A stretch of DNA of 32,020 bases from Methanolobus psychrotolerans (GCF_002243045.1 NZ_MBKP01000048.1:1-32020); one strand, 5' to 3'; shown: positions 8,555 to 16,795, counted from the stretch's first letter. Notes: generated by a model from the sequence alone, not told the origin. Numbers and translations are program-made.

Positions 8555-9106
8555 TTAATTTGCCTTCGCAGAAAGTATCTGATCCTTAAGTCTATTATAG
8601 CAATTTCGGTATTTTTCTATGACTTCGCTGGAATGGGCATTTTTATTGTTAATACTTGAAAGGCAGCTCTCAACATTGTTCCCGATATATTTCCCATTTT
8701 CTGAAGATAATAGTTCAAGGAAGAAATTGCTATTATGGAAATCCTTAAGTGCATCCCCGAATATTTGTTCGCAGGAACCATAGAACATTAGGATACCATT
8801 GGACACAAGACCATAGAACTTTATTTTTTCATACGTTTCAACCTTCATGTGCTGTGGAGACCTGTAAGCATTAACTTCTTGCAGAGTTATAAGTACATTG
8901 AACCCTTTACTTTTCTTCAAGCCAGATGGCAATGTTTCCGGCAAAAGCACTTTTGGTTTCAAGCCAATTTGTTTGAGGTCTGACACTAATTTTGAAGACA
9001 TAGTATCTCCCACAACAAGCAGGTGTTCGATCATCCCATCCTCTGACAATATTTTCACAATTTCTTTTTCAAATTCCGTACAGGCGATTATACTCATCAG
9101 TGGCAT
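8555..9106 (-). CDS. DUF1638-like protein of unknown function
   Basis: This 183-residue soluble protein opens PLMSIIACTEFEKEIVKILSEDG and has ILMFYGSCEQIFG in its second half. That layout resembles DUF1638 proteins of methanogens and acetogens, which begin with a similar SIIAC strand and carry a YGxC loop. The similarity is partial: several of the family's cysteine and acidic positions are not evident. The C-terminal third is helical and charged. The ribosome binding site AAGGAGAT stands 8 bases before the ATG. It is transcribed away from the fmd operon and shares the region 9107-9659 with it. The function of DUF1638 is not established; a role near C1 metabolism would be only an inference. 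Confidence 0.55.
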   Translation of the reverse strand: MPLMSIIACTEFEKEIVKILSEDGMIEHLLVVGDTMSSKLVSDLKQIGLKPKVLLPETLPSGLKKSKGFNVLITLQEVNAYRSPQHMKVETYEKIKFYGLVSNGILMFYGSCEQIFGDALKDFHNSNFFLELLSSENGKYIGNNVESCLSSINNKNAHSSEVIEKYRNCYNRLKDQILSAKAN

Positions 9107-9203
9107 ATTCCCATCTCCTTATTAACAATCAAAATGGATTAATATTTGATGTATTTGATAGTATAAGATAACGAATGTTAATCTTCTGAAACCCTAACTA
9201 TAC

Positions 9204-9238
9204 CCCATAATATATGGGATAAGTAGTAGTATATAAAA
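9204..9238 (+). promoter_or_regulatory. Probable fmd operon promoter with upstream palindrome
   Basis: CCCATA-ATA-TATGGG (9204-9218) is a perfect interrupted palindrome. It is followed 11 bases later by the strong box A TATATAAAA (9230-9238). Transcription would start near 9258-9264, leaving a leader of about 400 bases before fmdF. A palindrome just upstream of box A suits an activator or repressor site. A second, weaker box A (TTTTATAA, 9342-9349) is present further down. Confidence 0.5.
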
Positions 9239-9355
9239 TCACCGAATAGTATGCAGATTGCAAAAATATTTTATCTGTCATCCATCATGAACAAATTCAC
9301 ATCCGGAAAGTACAAACAACAACAACGGGTACAAACGATACTTTTATAACAAATA

Positions 9356-9420
9356 CGTGTCACTATAATTACAATTCTCTGGTCCATCGGACCTGGAGAC
9401 CATTTGAGTATAGTGACACG
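9356..9420 (+). promoter_or_regulatory. Large nested hairpin in the fmd leader (candidate regulatory RNA or operator pair)
   Basis: CGTGTCACTATA (9356-9367) and TATAGTGACACG (9409-9420) are perfect 12-base inverted repeats. Between them a second stem forms: TCTC (9376-9379) with GAGA (9396-9399), and GGTCC (9381-9385) with GGACC (9389-9393), around loop ATC. An alternative pairing of TGGTC (9380-9384) with GACCA (9398-9402) excludes the inner stem. The structure is about 240 bases before fmdF. As RNA it could be a riboswitch or mRNA-stability element. As DNA the arms could be two operator half sites flanking the start of the weaker promoter at 9342. I do not recognise it as the known Moco riboswitch. 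Confidence 0.6.
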
Positions 9421-9659
9421 ATCATTAAATGTCAAGATTGTAAGCAGGCTACCCGGAATGGCTTTTTGCCTAAAAGGATAAGTTTGTTGAAAAAGGCGTA
9501 TTCATGCCCGCAGACACATTAAAGTGCTCGATTGAGAAATGTTCTTTAGTGGAAGTCAGTATCAATATCTGCAATCTTTTGCAGAACTGCTGTATATCAT
9601 TTACAGGACATCGACCTGGAAGCATTTGTATTCATAGGCAGGATTACGGAGAAGATCAG

Positions 9660-10679
9660 ATGAACGAAGTAGTGTTTGGAGTAAAAGACGACAAGCAACT
9701 TGAATACACTTCAGAGAAGTGTATCGGTTGCGGAACGTGCGTTATGGCATGTCCTAAAGGTTCATTAGTTCTCGGTTCAGTGGGAGCCGTGGCAAGAGGA
9801 CTTATAGACAAAGATTTCCTTGAGAACCAGACAGAACTCTGCATTGTATGTGGAATCTGTGCCAAGACATGCCCTACAGGTGCACTCGAACTGAAACAGG
9901 CCGGAAAGTCTGTAAATGACAATAGTTACATAAGTGTTGCACTTAAAGCCACAACTGTCAATGACAACTGTGTTCACTGTGGACTCTGCGAGCAGGTATG
10001 TCCGCAGGGCTGCATTGAAGTCAAACAGTGGCTTTCAAATGATGGAAGTGCAAGTGTTGACGGTGAAACTATAATTGACACCGACTGTTGTATACACTGT
10101 GGATGGTGTGAGGCTGTCTGTCCTGCAGATGCCATCAGTGTAGAAAAGCCATTTGAAGGGACATGGTCCAGGGATGAGAATACCTGTACTGCCTGCCGTA
10201 CTTGTGTAGACACATGCCCATGTAATGCTCTGTTCAATCCTGACTGGGAAGCCGGGGAGAGAGTTGACAAGATCGCACAGCGTGCTGATGCTTGTATCTA
10301 TTGTGGTGCATGTGACATGGCATGCCCTGTAAATGCCATCACAGTTACAAAGACGGCAATCGTCCCTGAAGTTGAAAAGAAGGCACTTCTTGAGAAGAAA
10401 TTGCTCAATGTTGCTATGAAGAGACCCATACTTACTTCCAGACTTATCACTGATGAAGATGCATGTCTTGGATGTGGAAACTGTGTTATCGTTTGCCCTG
10501 TCAATGCAACCGATGAAGAGGTAGGAGCAGGATACCTTAACGAGGTCGATGCCAAAAAGGTCATCGAAGTCAGGAACGGTGTTGTAAAGATCGTGAACCA
10601 AGAGATGTGTGGTTCAGACGGTGCATGTGTAATGATCTGCCCTGTAGGTGCGATAGCACTTGAGAGAAGGGAGGAATAA
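9660..10679 (+). CDS. fmdF: Formylmethanofuran dehydrogenase polyferredoxin subunit F
   Basis: This 339-residue polyferredoxin carries eight cysteine clusters. Seven are regular CxxCxxCxxxC motifs: CIGCGTCVMAC, CIVCGICAKTC, CVHCGLCEQVC, CIHCGWCEAVC, CTACRTCVDTC, CIYCGACDMAC and CLGCGNCVIVC. The last is looser (CGSDGACVMIC). It would carry electrons between ferredoxin or heterodisulfide reductase partners and the FmdB active site. I start at ATG 9660, after ACGGAGAAG, because the longer frame from 9504 adds 52 residues unlike the family and runs through the leader. It is the first gene of fmdF-A-C-D-B-fdhD, with 2 bases before fmdA. No fmdE precedes it, unlike operons described in some Methanosarcina. 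Confidence 0.93.
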   Translation: MNEVVFGVKDDKQLEYTSEKCIGCGTCVMACPKGSLVLGSVGAVARGLIDKDFLENQTELCIVCGICAKTCPTGALELKQAGKSVNDNSYISVALKATTVNDNCVHCGLCEQVCPQGCIEVKQWLSNDGSASVDGETIIDTDCCIHCGWCEAVCPADAISVEKPFEGTWSRDENTCTACRTCVDTCPCNALFNPDWEAGERVDKIAQRADACIYCGACDMACPVNAITVTKTAIVPEVEKKALLEKKLLNVAMKRPILTSRLITDEDACLGCGNCVIVCPVNATDEEVGAGYLNEVDAKKVIEVRNGVVKIVNQEMCGSDGACVMICPVGAIALERREE

Positions 10680-10681
10680 AA

Positions 10682-12436
10682 ATGGCAGGAACTATTGCAA
10701 TCAAGAACGGTTACGTTTACGATCCCCTCAATGAGATTAACGGGGAAATAATGGACATCTTCATAAAAGACGGAAAGGTCGTCACTGAACTTTCCGGCGC
10801 AGATATGAAAGATGTAAAGGAAATTGATGCAAAGGGAAAGACCGTTATGCCCGGTGGTGTTGACTCACACTCCCACGTTGCAGGAGCAAAGGTCAATGTC
10901 GGTAGGATGATGAGGCCTGAGGATCACTACAAGTTCTACCAGAAGAGAACACCCCTCACACACTCTGGTTGCGGATACAGTGTACCTTCTGTATACCTTG
11001 GAGGATACGAGTACTCCAAGATGGGGTACACAACTGTTTTTGAGGCAGCTGTCCCACCAATGGAAGCACGCCACACACATGAGGAAATGCGCTCAACACC
11101 AATGCTGGACATGGGTGGATACCTTGTACTGGGTAACAACTGGTTCCTTATGAGATATCTCAAGGAAGGGGATGTTGACAAGGCAGCAGCGTACATCTCA
11201 TGGATGATGAAGACTCACAAGACATATGGTATAAAATGTGTCAACCCCGGCGGTGTAGAGAACTGGGGATGGGGAGAGAACGTAAGTGCTCTTGATCAGG
11301 CCAACATTCATTTTGAGGTTACGCCAGAAGAAATGATAAAAAGCCTTGCCGAACTGAACGAAAAGCTCGGGATCCCAATGCCTGTGCATCTGCACGCAAA
11401 CAACCTTGGTCACCCGGGATGCTGGGAAATCACAAGGGACTCACTTAAAATACCAAAGAACGTCAAGACAAAGCCAAACACAGATGTTGAGTGGGCAGAG
11501 ACAAAGAGAAATGCAAAGAGGCATGAATCAGTTTACCTTACACACTGCCAGTTCAATGCTTTTGGCGGTACATCCTGGAGAGACTTTGAATCCGGTGTAA
11601 AAGGAATCACTGATTACGTCAACAGCAACGACCATGTTGTAATGGACAGTGGCTGTGTGCCTTTTGGTGACGCAACAGTAATGACCGGTGACGGTCCTGC
11701 AATCCATGACCTCTATGTACTAACAGGCCACAAATGGTCAAACACTGATGTAGAGTGTGAATGTGGCTCTGGTGTACTTCCATTCGAATACCTGAAGAGC
11801 AACCCTGTGCACAGTTCACAGTGGGCAATGGGTCTTGAGGTGCTTCTCTACGTCACAGATGCGTGGAAGAGTATTATGACAACCGACAGCCCGAACGGAG
11901 GACCATTCATAAAATACCCACAGGTCATTGCATGGCTTATGTCCAATAAAGCAAGACAGGACACATTTGCTGAATGTCACAAGTGGGCACAGGATAGAAC
12001 TGGCCTGGGTGGAGAAACAAGGGAAATGACACTTAATGAAATTGCCATTCTTACCCGTGCAAACCCTGCAAGGACAATTGGAATGTCATACAGGAAAGGT
12101 ACCCTTGGCATTGGCGCAGACGGTGACGTTGCTATTTACAACATTGATCCGAAAAAGCTTGAGGTCAACGATTACGAAAGCATCATCAGAGGCTTTGAGA
12201 ATGCTGCATACACCATCAAGGCCGGTGAGGTCGTATCCCAGATGGGTGAGATCGTTGCAATACCGGAGAAGAACACATTCTACACGGATATTGCAACAGA
12301 TGCGGATGATGAGAAGAGAATGCTTGAAGATGTCAAGAAGTGGTTCAAGTACTACACCCTCGGTTTCAACAACTACCCGACACCTGAGAAGTACCTGGCA
12401 AACCCAACACCAATTCAGGTCAATGCAGAGAAGTGA
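10682..12436 (+). CDS. fmdA: Formylmethanofuran dehydrogenase subunit A (amidohydrolase)
   Basis: This 584-residue metal-dependent amidohydrolase transfers formate, made at FmdB, onto methanofuran (or hydrolyses formyl-methanofuran in reverse). Metal ligands are visible: HSH in GGVDSHSHVAG (about 60), the lysine likely carboxylated in YGIKCVNPGG (about 183), HLH in PVHLHANNLGHPG (about 238), and the catalytic Asp in TTDSPNGGPF (about 401). Length and motif order match FwdA/FmdA of methanogens. It starts 2 bases after fmdF. Its TGA stop at 12434-12436 lies 5 bases before the preferred fmdC start. In methylotrophic growth it would work in the oxidative direction to release CO2. Confidence 0.97.
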   Translation: MAGTIAIKNGYVYDPLNEINGEIMDIFIKDGKVVTELSGADMKDVKEIDAKGKTVMPGGVDSHSHVAGAKVNVGRMMRPEDHYKFYQKRTPLTHSGCGYSVPSVYLGGYEYSKMGYTTVFEAAVPPMEARHTHEEMRSTPMLDMGGYLVLGNNWFLMRYLKEGDVDKAAAYISWMMKTHKTYGIKCVNPGGVENWGWGENVSALDQANIHFEVTPEEMIKSLAELNEKLGIPMPVHLHANNLGHPGCWEITRDSLKIPKNVKTKPNTDVEWAETKRNAKRHESVYLTHCQFNAFGGTSWRDFESGVKGITDYVNSNDHVVMDSGCVPFGDATVMTGDGPAIHDLYVLTGHKWSNTDVECECGSGVLPFEYLKSNPVHSSQWAMGLEVLLYVTDAWKSIMTTDSPNGGPFIKYPQVIAWLMSNKARQDTFAECHKWAQDRTGLGGETREMTLNEIAILTRANPARTIGMSYRKGTLGIGADGDVAIYNIDPKKLEVNDYESIIRGFENAAYTIKAGEVVSQMGEIVAIPEKNTFYTDIATDADDEKRMLEDVKKWFKYYTLGFNNYPTPEKYLANPTPIQVNAEK

Positions 12437-12441
12437 TTTCA

Positions 12442-13251
12442 ATGGCAGATGTAATTCTTAAACCAATAGGAAATTTCGACCTTACCGTAGAGGCAGAGGA
12501 TATCACACCTGATAACTTTGCCGGAAAAAGTGCCGATGAGATCAGAAAAATACTCATCTGGCAAGCACCTGCACAGTTCCCGATTTCTGACTTTTTCACA
12601 GTAGAAGGAAACGGTGGAAGTTCAGCAGAAGACACGACCATAATTGTAGATGGAAATGTCCCAAGGGTCAAGCGCATCGGAGAAAAGATGACAGCTGGCA
12701 AGATCGTGATCAAAGGCTCTGCAGGAATGCATGTCGGATCTGCAATGACAGGCGGAGAGATCATCGTTGAAGGCGATGCGGAGTCATGGGCAGGAATGGA
12801 AATGAAAGGCGGTTCAATCCACATCAAAGGTAATGCAAAGGACCACATCGGTTGTGCATACCGCGGTAGCTGGAAAGGCATGTCCGGAGGACGCATTACT
12901 ATTGAAGGAAATGCAGTAAACCAGATTGGGGGCGGTCTTATCGGTGGAGAGATCATTATTAACGGTAATGTAGAGAATTTCTGCGGAATCCGCATAAGTG
13001 GTGGCCTTATCGTTGTAAAAGGAAACGCTTTCAGAACCGTTGGAGCAGAGATGACCGGCGGTACTATTGTTGTCGGAGGTTGTATTGAGAGATTCAACCC
13101 CGGATTTGAGATGACTGCTATTGAGTCAGACCTCAAGTTCAATGACATCGAGTGCCCCGGAGAATACAAAAAATTTGCAGGTGATTATGCCATTCCACAG
13201 AAAGGAAAGGGTATACTGTATGTCTCCTGTGATAACAATGAATGTCTGTGA
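12442..13251 (+). CDS. fmdC: Formylmethanofuran dehydrogenase subunit C
   Basis: This 269-residue protein belongs to the GXGXG-repeat (glutamate synthase alpha C-terminal-like) beta-helix family and holds the A and B subunits together. Repeated GG-I/V-G-A units run from about residue 75 to 220: GKIVIKGSAGMHVGSAMTGGEIIVEGDA, then GGSIHIKGNAKDHIG, GGRITIEGNAVNQIGGGLIGGEIIINGN and so on. It starts MADVILKPIG at 12442, with AAGTGAT four bases upstream. A GTG at 12433 in the same frame overlaps the fmdA stop and is an alternative, adding 3 residues. It ends 10 bases before fmdD. Confidence 0.95.
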   Translation: MADVILKPIGNFDLTVEAEDITPDNFAGKSADEIRKILIWQAPAQFPISDFFTVEGNGGSSAEDTTIIVDGNVPRVKRIGEKMTAGKIVIKGSAGMHVGSAMTGGEIIVEGDAESWAGMEMKGGSIHIKGNAKDHIGCAYRGSWKGMSGGRITIEGNAVNQIGGGLIGGEIIINGNVENFCGIRISGGLIVVKGNAFRTVGAEMTGGTIVVGGCIERFNPGFEMTAIESDLKFNDIECPGEYKKFAGDYAIPQKGKGILYVSCDNNECL

Positions 13252-13261
13252 GGTGATATTC

Positions 13262-13651
13262 ATGGAAGCATTACTCAATACTGGTAGTACGATCGATGAA
13301 GGAAGACTTGCCAAAGGTGGCAACAAGTATTCCGAAGATTACAAATTAGAATGTGCAGTCTGCTGGATGTGTGCAGAAGACTATGCATCCCTTGGATGCC
13401 CTGACAAAGTGGCTGTAACATCCAGAGATGGCAGGTACACGATCGCAGTTTACTCAAAGGTAACCGAATCAGTAAGGTCCGGTCATGTGTTCATACCGAG
13501 GTCAATATGGGCTAACGTAGTTGTCGAACCTGACACATTCTCTACAGGCTCACCACGTTACAAGGGAAGCCCTGTAATGGTCGAACCTACCAACGAGGAG
13601 GTTCTCAGCGCCGAGGAAATAGTCCTGAAGCTGTATATGGGAGGTGAATAA
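13262..13651 (+). CDS. fmdD: Formylmethanofuran dehydrogenase subunit D
   Basis: This 129-residue protein matches the molybdopterin-dinucleotide-binding beta-barrel domain. In formate dehydrogenases that domain is the C-terminal part of the large subunit; here it is a separate gene. It contains VAVTSRDGRYTIAVYSKVTESVRSGHVFIPRS and a family-typical end. The start at 13262 follows GAGGTGAT with a 4-base spacer. The frame is open 141 bases further upstream but that part overlaps fmdC in another frame and is rejected. With FmdB it encloses the bis-pterin Mo or W cofactor. Confidence 0.95.
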   Translation: MEALLNTGSTIDEGRLAKGGNKYSEDYKLECAVCWMCAEDYASLGCPDKVAVTSRDGRYTIAVYSKVTESVRSGHVFIPRSIWANVVVEPDTFSTGSPRYKGSPVMVEPTNEEVLSAEEIVLKLYMGGE

Positions 13652-13652
13652 A

Positions 13653-14960
13653 ATGGTCTTCAAGAACATAATCTGTCCTGTTTGCGGAGGTTCATGTGAC
13701 GACATCCAGGTAGAACTGAAGGACGGCAAGATCGATGTCCAGAACGCATGTAAGATGGGCAATGCCAAGTTCCAGGAAGTTGTGAGTCATCACAGAATCT
13801 TGAAGCCAACCATCAGAGAGAATGGAAAGGTCAAAGATGTCAGCTGGGATGAAGCCCTTGAGATGGCAGCAGATATACTTGTTAATTCAAAGCGTCCACT
13901 TTTCTTCCTTGGAAGTGAGACATCATGCGAAGCACAGGAAGTAGGACTTCACATGGCTGAATACCTTGGAGGACTTGCAGACTCTAATGCAACTATCTGC
14001 CACGGACCAACTGTAATGGGAATACAGGAATCCGGTATGGTAGGAGCTACTGCCGGTCAGGCGAAGAACAGAGCTGATATGATCGTCTACTGGGGTGTCA
14101 ATGCACTGGAATCCATGCCAAGACACATGTCAAAGTACGGTGTTTTCCCAAGAGGTTACTGGACCAAAAGAGGAAGATTTGACAGAACCATGGTCACAGT
14201 GGACCCAAGAGTAACTCCAACAGCAGTTGCATCAGACCTGCACCTGCAGCTTAATCCGAACAGTGACTATGAGCTGCTCAGTGCTCTGTTCACCATCCTT
14301 AATGGCAGGGAACCACACCCATCCGTGGAGGAGATCACAGGAATTCCAATATCCGTGATGAAGCAGACTGTTGAAATGATGAAGGAATCAAACTACGTTT
14401 CAATCTATGTAGGACTTGGTGTTTCATCATCATACGGAAAACACAGGAACATTGAGATCGCACTGAACTTCGTCAAAGAGATGAACAACTATACTAAGTG
14501 CAATATCGGTGCTCTCAGAGGTCACTGTAACGTAGCAGGATTCAACCAGATTGCATCCTACCTGTACGGATATCCATTTGGTCTTGACTTTGGTAAGGGA
14601 TACCCAAGGTACAATCCCGGAGAGTATACAACAGTGGATGTTCTCAGGGAGAAGGATGTTGACGCTGCATTTGTCATGTCAGCAGACCTTGTTAACCACA
14701 TTCCTGCAGACAGTGCAAAGTACCTCGCAGAGATCCCAATGATCTGCCTGGATATTGCACCATGTCCATCAACCACTGCAGCAGATGTTGTTCTGCCTGG
14801 TGTGATTGATGCTATGGAATGTGACGGTACGTTCTACAGGCTTGACAACGTGCCTGTGTACTTCGAACCGTTCACAGACTCACCATTCCCTGAAACAAAG
14901 AGCAATGAGGATACCCTTAAGCAGCTCTTTGCAAAGATAAAGGCCAAAAAGGAAGCATGA
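13653..14960 (+). CDS. fmdB: Formylmethanofuran dehydrogenase subunit B (Mo/W catalytic)
   Basis: This 435-residue catalytic subunit is homologous to the core of formate dehydrogenase and reduces CO2 to formate at a Mo- or W-bispyranopterin centre. At the N-terminus, CPVCGGSCDD and NACKMG supply the [4Fe-4S] cysteines (8, 11, 15 and 33). The likely metal ligand is Cys116 in ATICHGPTVMG, a Cys and not selenocysteine. MDAMECDGTFYR-like C-terminal sequence is as in the family. ATG 13653 follows GGAGGTGA; GTG 13644 is an alternative. The stop overlaps the fdhD start by 4 bases. The sequence does not let me decide between molybdenum and tungsten isoforms. Confidence 0.96.
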   Translation: MVFKNIICPVCGGSCDDIQVELKDGKIDVQNACKMGNAKFQEVVSHHRILKPTIRENGKVKDVSWDEALEMAADILVNSKRPLFFLGSETSCEAQEVGLHMAEYLGGLADSNATICHGPTVMGIQESGMVGATAGQAKNRADMIVYWGVNALESMPRHMSKYGVFPRGYWTKRGRFDRTMVTVDPRVTPTAVASDLHLQLNPNSDYELLSALFTILNGREPHPSVEEITGIPISVMKQTVEMMKESNYVSIYVGLGVSSSYGKHRNIEIALNFVKEMNNYTKCNIGALRGHCNVAGFNQIASYLYGYPFGLDFGKGYPRYNPGEYTTVDVLREKDVDAAFVMSADLVNHIPADSAKYLAEIPMICLDIAPCPSTTAADVVLPGVIDAMECDGTFYRLDNVPVYFEPFTDSPFPETKSNEDTLKQLFAKIKAKKEA

Positions 14961-15778
14961 GTGAGAACTGGTACTCAGAAAGGAACGGGAAGACCGAGGT
15001 TTTCCGCATGGATGAGGAAGACATTTCCTCACCCTTTTATATCCCCATGAAGTGCCTGGAGATCACAGATAGCAATAAACAATACATCAATGTGGACGTT
15101 ATAATAGAGGAAAGGTTCGACCTTTTCGTGAATAACGTTCATATAACTACTTTTTTTGCAAGCCCGATGGAACTTGAAGAGCTTGCCCTGGGATTTCTTG
15201 TCTGCGAGGGATTCATTGAACCTGATACTAAAGTAGATTCTATCAGGATAGAAGACAAGTCTATTTATTGTGACATTGAAATTAACACTCCTGAACTGGA
15301 AGAATTAACACATCTTGAACGATGCGGAACCACAACATACTGCAAGGATGTTGTCAGACACAACAATTCCGATACTAAATTCACCACCGATGCCATCATC
15401 CGTGCAGTCGGCCAGTTAAAAGAGGTCGGAAGAATATGGCACAGGACCGGCGGAGCGCACACTTCCATGGTCTGTGATACTGCGGGAGAAGTACTCTTCT
15501 TCTGCGAGGATGTGGGAAGGGCATGTTCTGTGGACAAGGTCGTAGGTAAAGCCCTGATGAACGGCACAGACCTCTCACAGTGTATGCTGGTGACCACCGG
15601 CCGGCTTGCATCCACCATGGTCTCAAAGGCTGTGAATGCCGGCATCCCTCTTGTTGCGAGCAAGGGTGCCACAGTGCACGAGGCTGTGGAACTGGCAGAG
15701 AAAGCAGGGATCACTCTTGTGGCTTTTGTGAGGGGGAGGAATTTGTATGTGTATGCGGGGGAAGAGCGGATTCATTAA
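14957..15778 (+). CDS. fdhD: FdhD-like sulfurtransferase for Mo/W-bisPGD maturation
   Basis: This 273-residue FdhD-family protein begins inside the fmdB stop (ATGA overlap). In bacteria FdhD moves sulfur from a cysteine desulfurase to the bis-MGD cofactor of formate dehydrogenase. Family features seen are PMELEELALGFLVCEGFI (about 70-87), RTGGAHTSMVCD (about 163), EDVGRACSVDKVVGKAL and TGRLASTMVSKAVNAGIPLVASKGATVHEAVELA. The cysteine loop is unusual: ERCGTTTYCKD, with Cys123 and Cys129 spaced CX5C, where the bacterial loop is CX2C. No formate dehydrogenase gene is in the window, so the context says its client is FmdB, itself a formate-dehydrogenase homologue. That client assignment is inference. 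Confidence 0.92.
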   Translation: MSENWYSERNGKTEVFRMDEEDISSPFYIPMKCLEITDSNKQYINVDVIIEERFDLFVNNVHITTFFASPMELEELALGFLVCEGFIEPDTKVDSIRIEDKSIYCDIEINTPELEELTHLERCGTTTYCKDVVRHNNSDTKFTTDAIIRAVGQLKEVGRIWHRTGGAHTSMVCDTAGEVLFFCEDVGRACSVDKVVGKALMNGTDLSQCMLVTTGRLASTMVSKAVNAGIPLVASKGATVHEAVELAEKAGITLVAFVRGRNLYVYAGEERIH

Positions 15779-15913
15779 TGGTATATGAAACGTTATGAAC
15801 AATGATATGAGTTCAAACAAAAAACATTATATCCCATAACTGCCCTACTACCCCCGTTAAGTAACACAAATACCATACATAATAATACTATATTTAAAAA
15901 AGAAGGTTATATT

Positions 15914-16309
15914 ATGAGTGAAAAAATTGGAATTTTAGCTATTGGGCACGGCAGCAGATTACCATACAACAACCAGGTTGTCACCGAGATCGCTAACATG
16001 ATCTCAGAGAACCACCCTGAGTATATCGTCAAAGCCGGCTTTATGGAGAACAGCGAACCTACCGTAGAAGAAGCGCTCATGTCCTTTGCAGGCACTGGAG
16101 TAACAACAATAGCTGCTGCACCTGTATTCCTTGCATCAGGCATCCACATAACAGAGGATATTCCAGAGATCCTTAAACTTGACCCTGAGACAAACGAAGG
16201 TGAGATAGAGTTTGACGGACAGAAGGTCAGGATAGTCTACGCGAAGCCTCTTGGCAGTGACAAGCTCATTGCAGAGCTTATCTTCAAGAGAGCACAGGAA
16301 GTACTTTAA
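15914..16309 (+). CDS. cfbA: Sirohydrochlorin nickel/cobalt chelatase, short CbiX type (copy 1)
   Basis: This 131-residue single-domain chelatase of the CbiXS/CfbA family inserts Ni (for coenzyme F430) or Co into sirohydrochlorin. Both metal-handling histidines are present: His12 in AIGHGSRLP and His78 in [13 protein letters not shown]. Box A TATATTTAAA lies near 15889-15898 and AAGAAGGTT precedes the ATG. It is followed by a clear terminator overlapping its stop, so it is a single transcription unit. It is about 80% identical by eye to the second copy at 19856. The sequence cannot say which copy serves F430 and which another tetrapyrrole. Confidence 0.93.
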   Translation: MSEKIGILAIGHGSRLPYNNQVVTEIANMISENHPEYIVKAGFMENSEPTVEEALMSFAGTGVTTIAAAPVFLASGIHITEDIPEILKLDPETNEGEIEFDGQKVRIVYAKPLGSDKLIAELIFKRAQEVL

Positions 16310-16338
16310 GCTGTGTATCAAACACAGCTTTTCTTTTT
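16308..16338 (+). terminator. Hairpin terminator after cfbA copy 1
   Basis: AAGCTGTGT (16308-16316) pairs perfectly with ACACAGCTT (16322-16330) around a 5-base loop, and is followed by a T-rich run to 16338. The stem includes part of the TAA stop. The same stem, slightly changed, follows the cfbA fragment at 19526-19585. Confidence 0.8.
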
Positions 16339-16346
16339 CAATATCT

Positions 16347-16442
16347 GTGAACTACCACCCTATAAATAGAGTGACTTCCTGCTTCATTCCTTGAAACTTT
16401 GTTCACAGGTCCACAGGATCTTCCCCTCGTTCTGAAGGTGCT
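16347..16442 (-). ncRNA. Remnant of TnpB-associated RNA (omega RNA-like) and right end
   Basis: In TnpB elements the 3' end of tnpB and the adjacent right end encode a guide RNA scaffold ending at the element boundary. Here, downstream of the remnant tnpB stop (16443-16445), the minus strand has the scaffold-like text described for the element, with hairpin CACCCTA-TAAA-TAGAGTG at 16356-16373. A guide would come from the flank beyond 16347. With TnpB destroyed it is unlikely to work here unless another TnpB supplies the protein. Confidence 0.45.
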
Positions 16443-16714
16443 CTAAATCCCTATCATGGTCTGCTTATCTAATGCAGATTTTTTGATATGAATAGCGGCA
16501 TTAATATCTCTAACGTGGTTGATATTACAGTTCGGCATATCCATTGACGGTCTGTTAACGTTACTCTCCGTTGTGGTAGCCACCGGCATTACAGATTTTT
16601 GTAGATGGGTCGAACTGTCCAATGTGGAGGATTGTTTTTCCGTACCATTCGGCTTTACATTTGAGCTTAGTTACGAAAGAACTTTATGTTGCATTGGCAA
16701 TATGTTGAGCTAGT
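16443..16714 (-). pseudogene. tnpB: TnpB (IS605 OrfB) C-terminal remnant
   Basis: Minus-strand reading gives LAQHIANAT, a stop, SSFVTKLKCKAEWYGKTILHIGQFDPSTKICNAGGYHNG, one frame slip, and NVNRPSMDMPNCNINHVRDINAAIHIKK up to a TAG stop. This is the end of TnpB: the zinc-finger region (with some cysteines lost) and the last RuvC motif with the catalytic Asp in RDINAAI. The N-terminal two thirds are absent. Confidence 0.85.
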
Positions 16715-16738
16715 TAGAGTATGCAACTAACTTGTTTT

Positions 16739-16795
16739 GTAGAAGGACGTAATTCATCCACCTGTTCCATTTCGAAGAAATTGAACTCACATTAA
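16739..16795 (+). pseudogene. tnpA: TnpA (IS200-type) last 18 codons, remnant
   Basis: Plus-strand reading VEGRNSSTCSISKKLNSH and stop matches the tail GGRNSSTCSSSENWNSH of the TnpA at 31664-32020. The catalytic parts are deleted. The stop lies inside the terminal hairpin ACTCACATTAA (16785-16795) / TTAATGTGAGT (16805-16815). Confidence 0.8.

Noticed and set aside
9356-9420. Known Moco (molybdenum cofactor) riboswitch
   Set aside because: The arrangement is a single nested hairpin of 65 bases; I could not see the multi-stem consensus of the Moco RNA.
9504-9659. 52-residue N-terminal extension of fmdF from ATG 9504
   Set aside because: It is unlike the family, has no good ribosome binding site, and a GGAG-preceded ATG at 9660 gives the standard N-terminus.
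10035-10601. Long antisense open frame inside fmdF (188 codons)
   Set aside because: It is a shadow of the cysteine-rich repeats of fmdF; composition is Cys/Thr/Ser-rich with no family and no ribosome binding site.
15265-15714. Antisense open frame of 149 codons inside fdhD
   Set aside because: The opposite strand encodes a well-recognised FdhD; the antisense product has no domain.
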